From Spirochaetota bacterium (GTDB lineage Bacteria; Spirochaetota; UBA12135; COTS27): a stretch of 5,823 nt of DNA. The position numbers and the translations under genes are program-made. Positions 1-4,821 of the stretch are shown piece by piece. The stretch is from positions 1-5,823 of the forward strand of contig JAUXHF010000133.1 in assembly GCA_030621685.1 (NCBI GenBank), given 5' to 3'. Positions within the stretch are counted from its first letter, which is position 1; every line of letters begins with the position of its first letter. The notes beneath the pieces were generated by a model. That model made no database searches. It was not told the DNA's origin and saw nothing but the letters and a program-made list of their open reading frames with translations.

Positions 1-75
1 TTAATGTTAAGGCTTAAAAACATATAGAATAATTAAATATTAAAAGTATTTTTAAAAGAAGAGAAGGAAGAAATT
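1..75 (+). promoter_or_regulatory. A+T-rich gyrA leader with possible promoter and Shine-Dalgarno
   Basis: This leader is very A+T rich. The best -10-like hexamer is TAGAAT at 25-30, with a poor -35 candidate TTAATG at 1-6 (18-bp spacer), so the promoter call is weak. The ribosome binding site is clear: AAGGA at 64-68 lies in a purine run (59-70) and is 7 nt from the GTG at 76, which supports that start. In frame 3 the left edge reads four sense codons to a TAA at 15-17. This could be the tail of an upstream gene such as gyrB, which often precedes gyrA, but four residues cannot show it. Confidence 0.35.
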
Positions 76-2577
76 GTGGCAGAAGAAGTCATTGAAAGAT
101 CGGTTACCGAGGAGCTTAAAACCTCATATTTAAACTATGCGATGTCGGTTATTGTCGCGCGGGCTTTGCCCGACATTCGTGATGGCTTAAAGCCGGTTCA
201 TCGCAGAATTTTATTTGTGATGAACGGGCTAGGGCTTAACTATAACAGGCCCTTTAAAAAATGCGCTACAGTGGTGGGGCAGGTTATCTCTAACTTCCAT
301 CCCCATGGCGATATGGCCATTTACGAGTCGTTGGTACGTTTGGCGCAGAATTTCTCTTTACGCTATCCGTTAATTACGGGGCAGGGTAACTTTGGGTCGG
401 TAGATGGCGATAAAGCTGCCGCCTATAGATACACCGAAGCTAGGCTTTCAAAAATCACCGAAGAGATGGTAGCCGACTTAGGGAAAAACACGGTAGACAT
501 GGTAGCCACATTCGATGATACGAAGATGGAGCCTACCGTGCTAACGGCAGCGATTCCAAATTTGTTAATAAACGGCTCTTCGGGAATTGCGGTGGGCATG
601 GCTACGAATATACCTCCGCATAACTTGAAAGAAATATGCGCCACGGTGCGATATTTTATTCAAAGCACACATATTGAAAAACAAAGCCTAACCTCCTCAG
701 ACTTAATGAAGTACGTGCAAGCTCCAGATTTCCCTACGGGAGGCATTATTTATGGCCAGGGCGGAATAAGAAAAGTTTATGAAACAGGCCGCGGAAGTTT
801 TCATCTTCGGGGAAGGGCCAGCATAGAACCCTATAAGAAAAATAGCGAGGCGATTATCATCACTGAAATACCCTATCAGGTGAACAAGGCAGAGATGATT
901 AAAAAAATTGCCCAGCTTGTGAAAATGGGAAACATCCAAGGTCCTTCAGAGATACGCGATGAATCTGATAGAAAGGGCATGCGTGTGGTCATCGAACTTA
1001 AAAGTTCTGCCATAGCGAAAACGGTGTTGAATCTTTTGTACAAGCATACTTCTTTAGAGATAAACTACAGCGTAAACGCGGTAGCCTTAGTGGGCGGCGC
1101 GCCGCGCACAGTAAACCTTCATGATTTCATCCATTACTTTGTGGAGCATCGCTATACGGTATTGCTGCGGCGTATTACCTACGATTTAAAAAAGGCTTTG
1201 GCTAGGCTGCACATTGTTGAGGGCTTTTTGGACATTGCTCTGCCGAATATAGATGAAGTTATAAGGGTCATTAAAAAAAGCAAAAACGTAGAGCTAGCCA
1301 TGCATGCTCTCATGGCTAGTTTTAATTTCAGTAAGCGCCAGGCCGAGGCTGTCTTAGACATGCGTCTGTCTCGTTTGGTGGGCTTAGAGCAAGAAAAACT
1401 TACAGCGGAAATGAAAACACTTAAGGAGGCCATAGCGAAGTTTGAAGACCTCTTAGCCAACCGTGAAAAAATATATCAGAGCATTGCCGATGATATGACA
1501 CGAATATCGGAAGCCTATGGCGATGAGCGGCGCAGCGAAGTGGTGCTTGAAGAACTAGGAGATGTTTTAGAAGAAGACCTTATTCAAAAAGGTGAAGTAG
1601 TTGTTTCGCTTACTTATTCTGGTTATATTAAGCGGCTTCCGCTGGATACCTATTCTTTGCAAGGCAGGGGCGGCATGGGTATTCGTGGCACGAACCAAAG
1701 CCATGAAGATGACTTCCTTTCGCATTTGGTGCCGGTGAGCACGCATGATACTTTGCTCTTTGTTTCTAATCTTGGTAAGGCTTATTATTTGAAGGCCTAT
1801 GTTATACCTTCGGCTTCTAGGATTTCTAAGGGGATGCATATAAAAAACTTTTTTGATTTGGCAGCCAATGAAAAAGTTACGGCTATTCTACCTTTTATTG
1901 AGCTTAGTGATACGAAATACTTTATTATAGCTACGCGTCAGGGCAAGGTGAAGCGGCTACAGCAGACCTCGCTTATCAATGCTAAGCGCCGTGGCATTCG
2001 TGCGGTGGGCCTTGCAGCAGAGCGTGAGGGGAAAGCCGGCCTGGGCCGCTTATCTGCCGATGAGGCTATTGGCGTGGTAGAAGTATCTGGCGATAGTGAT
2101 GAGGTTATGATTTTCACGAAGCAAGGCCTTTGCCTGCGAACCTCGGCGGCGAGAATTCGTAAGATGGGGCGAGCGGCTAGTGGTGTTATTGGCATGAAGT
2201 TAAAAAAAGACGATGAAATTATAGCCTTATTAAAAGTGGATGAGAAATCTCTGCTTCTTTGCTGTAGCGAAAGGGGTGTTGGCAAGAAGTTTTCCTTTGG
2301 TGAATTCTCAACGAAGGGCCGTGGCGGAAAGGGCATGATTTACATGAAACGTGACAGCAAAGCTGGTGTCGTGAAAACTGTACTTCGCGTTTTTCCCGGC
2401 GATGAGGTCTTATTCACTAGCTCTGCTGGCAAGGTGGTTCGGATTCATAGTGATGCCATTAGCCTTTTCAAGCGCGGCGCTCAGGGCGTGAAGCTGATGA
2501 ATCTCCGAGATGGCGAAAAAGTTGTGGAAGCAAGTATTATCGGTGCCTCCTTGCAAAGTATTGTAAGCGAGGATTAA
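76..2577 (+). CDS. gyrA: DNA gyrase subunit A
   Basis: GyrA is the DNA cleavage-religation subunit of the cytoplasmic A2B2 gyrase, which introduces negative supercoils using ATP hydrolysed by GyrB. The protein has 833 residues, slightly shorter than E. coli GyrA (875), and lacks a long acidic tail. The N-terminal breakage-reunion domain carries RDGLKPVHRR (35-44), the catalytic Arg118-Tyr119 pair in RYTEARL, and the wedge isoleucine Ile171 in GSSGIAVGM. The coiled-coil and tower regions occupy about 350-500. The C-terminal beta-pinwheel starts near 503 and shows six blade motifs, near 530, 585, 637, 698, 748 and 799. This favours GyrA over ParC, although the GyrA box itself is degenerate: QGRGGMG (529-535) where QRRGGKG is usual. 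The quinolone pocket has Met80 and Glu84 where E. coli has Ser83 and Asp87. The start is GTG with a good Shine-Dalgarno. GyrB is not in the window. Confidence 0.97.
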   Translation: MAEEVIERSVTEELKTSYLNYAMSVIVARALPDIRDGLKPVHRRILFVMNGLGLNYNRPFKKCATVVGQVISNFHPHGDMAIYESLVRLAQNFSLRYPLITGQGNFGSVDGDKAAAYRYTEARLSKITEEMVADLGKNTVDMVATFDDTKMEPTVLTAAIPNLLINGSSGIAVGMATNIPPHNLKEICATVRYFIQSTHIEKQSLTSSDLMKYVQAPDFPTGGIIYGQGGIRKVYETGRGSFHLRGRASIEPYKKNSEAIIITEIPYQVNKAEMIKKIAQLVKMGNIQGPSEIRDESDRKGMRVVIELKSSAIAKTVLNLLYKHTSLEINYSVNAVALVGGAPRTVNLHDFIHYFVEHRYTVLLRRITYDLKKALARLHIVEGFLDIALPNIDEVIRVIKKSKNVELAMHALMASFNFSKRQAEAVLDMRLSRLVGLEQEKLTAEMKTLKEAIAKFEDLLANREKIYQSIADDMTRISEAYGDERRSEVVLEELGDVLEEDLIQKGEVVVSLTYSGYIKRLPLDTYSLQGRGGMGIRGTNQSHEDDFLSHLVPVSTHDTLLFVSNLGKAYYLKAYVIPSASRISKGMHIKNFFDLAANEKVTAILPFIELSDTKYFIIATRQGKVKRLQQTSLINAKRRGIRAVGLAAEREGKAGLGRLSADEAIGVVEVSGDSDEVMIFTKQGLCLRTSAARIRKMGRAASGVIGMKLKKDDEIIALLKVDEKSLLLCCSERGVGKKFSFGEFSTKGRGGKGMIYMKRDSKAGVVKTVLRVFPGDEVLFTSSAGKVVRIHSDAISLFKRGAQGVKLMNLRDGEKVVEASIIGASLQSIVSED
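1290..1323 (+). repeat. Perfect 9-bp inverted repeat inside gyrA
   Basis: CTAGCCATG (1294-1302) and CATGGCTAG (1311-1319) are exact reverse complements around an 8-nt loop. The stem can be lengthened outward by A-U and G-U pairs to 1290/1323. The 3' arm runs directly into TTTTAATTT, so on the gyrA mRNA it has the outline of a weak intrinsic terminator, or of a pause site. It codes for the stretch ELAMHALMASF in the GyrA coiled-coil region and does not disturb the frame. It may be coincidence of codon choice. Confidence 0.5.
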
Positions 2578-2601
2578 GATAAGACCTCGCTTGTTTTTTT
2601 T
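2565..2601 (+). terminator. Rho-independent terminator of gyrA overlapping its stop codon
   Basis: AAGCGAGG (2565-2572) pairs perfectly with CCTCGCTT (2585-2592), leaving a 12-nt loop, and is followed after one G by eight T residues (2594-2601). This is a standard intrinsic terminator for plus-strand transcription. The 5' arm is made of the last sense codons of gyrA, and the TAA stop (2575-2577) sits in the loop. It does not look bidirectional, because the minus-strand side lacks a U-run after the hairpin. Confidence 0.85.
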
Positions 2602-2658
2602 ATTAAAAAGCGGAAGGGTTGCAAAAGCGGAGGCTTGCTCTACGTTACGCTAGCTTAC

Positions 2659-2695
2659 ATAATGCTGGTAATGCTGGTAATGTTAGTAAGGCTGG
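2659..2695. repeat. 9-bp tandem microrepeat in repeat copy 1
   Basis: The unit TAATGCTGG occurs twice exactly (from 2660) and is followed by the degenerate units TAATGTTAG and TAAGGCTGG, giving four consecutive 9-mers. The corresponding place in repeat copy 2 carries a different 9-mer and one unit fewer, which accounts for the 9-bp length difference between the two copies. The tract is not in a coding frame on either strand. Confidence 0.75.
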
Positions 2696-2733
2696 CTTCT
2701 GTTATATGATGCAAGCTGCTTTTCATCGGAAGA

Positions 2734-2760
2734 GCTGCTTTAAGCTGCTTTAAGCTGCTG
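2734..2760. repeat. 10-bp tandem microrepeat GCTGCTTTAA
   Basis: Two exact units of GCTGCTTTAA (2734-2743 and 2744-2753) are followed by a partial third (GCTGCTG, 2754-2760). The equivalent in copy 2 is 2930-2956, with one substitution in the first unit and one at the start of the third. In copy 2 the TTA at 2946-2948 inside this tract is the stop codon of rarD, so the gene terminates within a microrepeat. Confidence 0.7.
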
Positions 2761-2840
2761 GAATATTGAGGCATTTTTTGGCAGTGTTTCCCAAAGTATT
2801 TTTGCCTTTACTCGTTTAAGAGTTTTTAAAAAATAAATGC

Positions 2841-3005
2841 TGCTCTACGTTACGCTAGCTTACCTAGCTTATCTAGCTTATATAAGGCAGGCCTCTGTTA
2901 TATGATGCAAGCTGCTTTTCATCGGAAGGGTTGCTTTAAGCTGCTTTAAACTGCTGGAATATCGAGGTATTTTTTGGCAGTGTTTTCCAAAGTATTTCTG
3001 CCTTT
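2841..3005. repeat. Direct repeat copy 2, overlapping the 3' end of rarD
   Basis: This 165-bp partner of 2636-2809 lies 205 bp away at its left block and 196 bp away at its right block; the 9-bp difference comes from the microrepeat tract between them. Its right 60 bp (2946-3005) is real coding sequence for the last 19 residues and stop of rarD. The remainder is the rarD 3' flank. Since this copy is joined to an intact gene, it is most simply the parent and copy 1 the derived one. Confidence 0.88.
2864..2881. repeat. 9-bp tandem microrepeat in repeat copy 2
   Basis: CTAGCTTAT occurs twice (2864-2872 is CTAGCTTAC-like at its left neighbour and CTAGCTTAT itself; 2873-2881 is CTAGCTTAT), preceded by CTAGCTTAC at 2855-2863. 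This makes three near-identical 9-mers in a row, ending in ATAAGG. The period matches copy 1 but the unit sequence differs, which points to independent expansion after duplication. Confidence 0.7.
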
Positions 3006-3890
3006 TTTGCCTTTGATGGTTGAAAGGATAATGGAGATCCATATGAGCGAAAAGGCGATGAAATCGTAGAAGCTAAAAACCTCTTTAAATATAAATATCG
3101 AGGTTAAAAAAGAAATGCTTGGTGTTATGTATTGAAAAAACGCCGTGTGAGAAAGTTTTATCTTCTTTACACCACTGTTAAACAAAGCTAGCGGAATGCA
3201 GGAGACCACGCCAATAAGGAGAAGGTAAAACTGAGTGAGAGCAGGCTGCTGAAAGGCCATGTTTTCAGAGAAGTTTAGCGCTAAAAGCAACAAGGCAGGT
3301 AGCGTAAAAATGCCCATTTCTAAGGTGAATGAAGGGAGCGCTGGCATGTGAAGCTTCTTTTTGTATAGGCCATATAGGCTAAAGGATACGGCGACCAGCA
3401 AGGAAATCCATGGGAAAGCTGTAATGTTCAAGGCCTTAATGGCTATGGCTAGTATGACCAAGGCTATAGCTACTTTTTGTAGCTTAGTTAGACTCTCGCT
3501 TAGAAAAACACGTGAGAAAATTATACTAAAAAGCGGCGATATGAAATAACCAAAAGAGGTTTCAATAACCCTGTTTGTTAGTACAGCAAAAATAAAAATA
3601 CCCCAGTTAGCTATCATCAGCGCAGAGCTTACCGTCAGTTTTAAGATGTTTTTTTTATCTTTAAGCAAAAGCAAAAATTCGCCAAACTGTTTTTGCAACA
3701 AAATGAGAAGCAACATGAAGAGAAAGGAGAAGCAAATTCGATACAGCAGAACCTCAACCACATCAATAGACTTGATTAATTTGAAATAAAGCGGGAGAAA
3801 TCCCCAAAGCGAAAAACATAATATAATTTGAAAGTTTCCTAGCCGTATTTGTTTATCAGAGTCGTTTTTTTCTAATGTCTTTGGTGTCAT
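2946..3890 (-). CDS. rarD: RarD-like EamA/DMT-family inner-membrane transporter
   Basis: This is a 314-residue polytopic membrane protein of the drug/metabolite transporter superfamily. RarD hallmarks are visible in order: the WG.LPLYFK segment in the first helix (29-37), E46 and the YR pair (50-51), NWGIFIFAV (95-103), ETSFGYFISPLFS (110-122), the SE.L..LQ..A stretch (131-141), PW.SLL..SFSLYGLYKK (160-178), and the closing IPLALFNSGVKK and QYITPS..FL segments (232-262). The hydrophobic pattern fits about ten helices. The substrate of RarD proteins is not established; the name comes from a chloramphenicol-related phenotype. The start is the only canonical one in frame, ATG at 3890, but no clear Shine-Dalgarno precedes it, so translation may depend on coupling with nadD, which ends 41 bp upstream. 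The last 19 codons lie inside repeat copy 2. Confidence 0.92.
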   Translation of the reverse strand: MTPKTLEKNDSDKQIRLGNFQIILCFSLWGFLPLYFKLIKSIDVVEVLLYRICFSFLFMLLLILLQKQFGEFLLLLKDKKNILKLTVSSALMIANWGIFIFAVLTNRVIETSFGYFISPLFSIIFSRVFLSESLTKLQKVAIALVILAIAIKALNITAFPWISLLVAVSFSLYGLYKKKLHMPALPSFTLEMGIFTLPALLLLALNFSENMAFQQPALTQFYLLLIGVVSCIPLALFNSGVKKIKLSHTAFFQYITPSISFLTSIFIFKEVFSFYDFIAFSLIWISIILSTIKGKKGRNTLENTAKKYLDIPAV

Positions 3891-3931
3891 ATTTCTGAAG
3901 TGCTGTGATGGAGAAGGCTTATGCCTTTGCT

Positions 3932-4801
3932 TTAGTAAATTTCATGCTCGTCAATATAGCTCAATACAGACGGGCTAAGGTACAAAAGAAGTTTTTGTTC
4001 AAGAAAAAGTTTGTCTGCTTTGCTTGTCAAGATGTTTTTTCTTTGGGAGTAAAGATTGCGGATGGCCTTTGCGCTTGGCTCTAGTAGCTGGCTTGACCTC
4101 AGTATTTTAGGCTGTAAGGTATTTTTTTCTAAGCTAGGGCTTTTTGTTTGTGATTGAGAGGCTCGCGGGTAAATGAGGAAGCTGAAATTTTGGCTAATCC
4201 ACAAGGAATTTTTCCAAGCAGGCAGTTCATCTACAATATCTTGGCCGGCAAGCAGCAAGTAACGTTGCCTCGTTCTAAAATTCTGGGCATAGCCTGCAGC
4301 TACCGGGCGATAGTAAAGAAACTTTTTCAATGTTCTATGCGTATAGCTTGGCAGGGGCATTTTTTTTTCCCAATCTACCAAAGACATGGAGTATTGGGCG
4401 TAAGGAGTATCTTGAATGGCCAAATTTATCATGGCAGCCCTATCCTCAAACGAGGCTAGCTTGATAGCTGCCTTGTTGCGTTTAAATGGGCTTTGCGGGG
4501 AAAGCACGAAAAGTACGTTTTTTAAGGCGGCGTTTTTAATGGCCGCTAGGGCTAGCTGAAGATGGCCATAGTGAATAGGATTAAAACTCCCGAAGAAAAG
4601 CCCGGTCTTTCCTAAGGAACTCCATTTTTTTCTTGCTTTTCTTTTCTGGGTTAGGCTAAAGCCGCTACCTCTACTGGCAGGGGGTCGCCCGGCTGCTGAT
4701 TTTCTGCCCCTGCCTTTCGCTTTGGGGCAGAAACTTTTTATGCAGCCAAGCGGAGCAGAGCCTGTCCTCTTTTTCGCAAAATGAATTTTTGTAAAGACCA
4801 T
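3932..4801 (-). CDS. nadD: Nicotinate-nucleotide adenylyltransferase with a basic N-terminal extension
   Basis: NadD transfers AMP from ATP to nicotinate mononucleotide, giving nicotinate adenine dinucleotide (NaAD), the precursor of NAD. The core, about 65-289, is typical: GLFFGSFNPIHYGH (67-80) is the nucleotide-binding HxGH-type motif, SPQSPFKR (101-108) the substrate loop, SYTHRTL (152-158) a family motif, and LLLAGQDIVDELPAWK (182-197) the conserved G.D..W stretch. The usual (I/V)SSTxIR is weakly represented by PSAKAIR (242-248). The product is 289 residues, against about 190-220 for the family. The surplus is a Lys/Arg/Gly-rich N-terminus with Cys20 and Cys25. I kept this start because ATG 4801 has AAAGG 5 nt upstream (4811-4807) and no ATG, GTG or TTG occurs in frame between it and the core. 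The gene begins 20 bp after larC stops. Confidence 0.93.
   Translation of the reverse strand: MVFTKIHFAKKRTGSAPLGCIKSFCPKAKGRGRKSAAGRPPASRGSGFSLTQKRKARKKWSSLGKTGLFFGSFNPIHYGHLQLALAAIKNAALKNVLFVLSPQSPFKRNKAAIKLASFEDRAAMINLAIQDTPYAQYSMSLVDWEKKMPLPSYTHRTLKKFLYYRPVAAGYAQNFRTRQRYLLLAGQDIVDELPAWKNSLWISQNFSFLIYPRASQSQTKSPSLEKNTLQPKILRSSQLLEPSAKAIRNLYSQRKNILTSKADKLFLEQKLLLYLSPSVLSYIDEHEIY
4676..4747. repeat. GC-rich patch with competing inverted repeats inside nadD
   Basis: Three exact inverted repeats are interlocked here: TTTCTGCCCC (4701-4710) with GGGGCAGAAA (4724-4733), 10 bp around a 13-nt loop; GGCAGGGG (4676-4683) with CCCCTGCC (4707-4714), 8 bp; and an outer GGCTGC (4691-4696) with GCAGCC (4742-4747), 6 bp. 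The first two share 4707-4710, so only one can form at a time. By hand count the stretch 4661-4760 is about 60% GC, against about 40% on each side. It encodes most of the atypical N-terminal extension of NadD. It resembles a palindromic element inserted in frame, or a leader RNA switch that has been read as coding. Confidence 0.75.
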
Positions 4802-4806
4802 GGAAA

Positions 4807-4811
4807 CCTTT
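4807..4811 (-). promoter_or_regulatory. Shine-Dalgarno AAAGG for nadD
   Basis: On the minus strand AAAGG is followed by the 5-nt spacer TTTCC and the ATG at 4801. It falls in the 20-bp gap after the TAG of larC (4822-4824). It is modest in strength, but it is the main argument that the long N-terminal extension of NadD is really translated. Confidence 0.55.
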
Positions 4812-4821
4812 AGCTGGGTTG

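Larger units (their letters stand above)
2636..2809. repeat. Direct repeat copy 1, containing a duplicated rarD tail
   Basis: This 174-bp segment matches 2841-3005. The first 23 bp (2636-2658 and 2841-2863) are identical. A variable 9-bp-period tract follows, and then 2687-2809 aligns without gaps to 2883-3005 with 9 differences in 123 bp by hand count, 8 of them transitions. On the minus strand, 2809-2750 encodes a mutated copy of the last 19 residues of rarD, reading KGKNTLGNTAKKCLNIPAA and then a TAA at the same place. It has no start and no body, so it is a relic and not a gene. Confidence 0.88.
2578..2945. other. Gene-free convergent intergenic region built of repeats
   Basis: These 368 bp between the ends of gyrA and rarD contain no credible coding region, tRNA or rRNA. 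In order they hold the T-run of the gyrA terminator, a short A+T-rich spacer, repeat copy 1 (2636-2809), a 31-bp A+T-rich separator (2810-2840), and most of repeat copy 2 (2841-3005). For the minus-strand operon I see no strong terminator. The best candidate is the imperfect hairpin at 2621-2638 (GCAAGC against GCTTTTGC with a 2-nt bulge and CTCC loop), but the nearest U-run, at 2609-2605, starts about 12 nt beyond it. Confidence 0.7.

Noticed and set aside
1938..2336. 132-codon minus-strand frame opposite gyrA
   Set aside because: It is antisense to the well-conserved GyrA pinwheel; its composition (Pro/Arg/Ser rich) is that of an antisense frame and there is no motif.
76..2577. ParC (topoisomerase IV subunit) instead of GyrA
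   Set aside because: The box is degenerate, but six pinwheel blade motifs, a near-GyrA length and general similarity favour GyrA; the presence of a separate parC cannot be judged here.
2621..2638. Terminator for the minus-strand operon
   Set aside because: The stem is bulged, and the nearest U-run (2609-2605) starts about 12 nt past it, so I did not list it as a feature.
2750..2809. Second rarD gene or pseudogene
   Set aside because: Only the last 19 codons and the stop are present, so it is described as part of the repeat.
2655..2885. CRISPR array
   Set aside because: The repeats are 9-10 bp with no unique spacers and no cas genes nearby.
4154..4459. 101-codon plus-strand frame opposite nadD
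   Set aside because: It is antisense to conserved NadD core motifs, with no ribosome binding site or recognisable domain.
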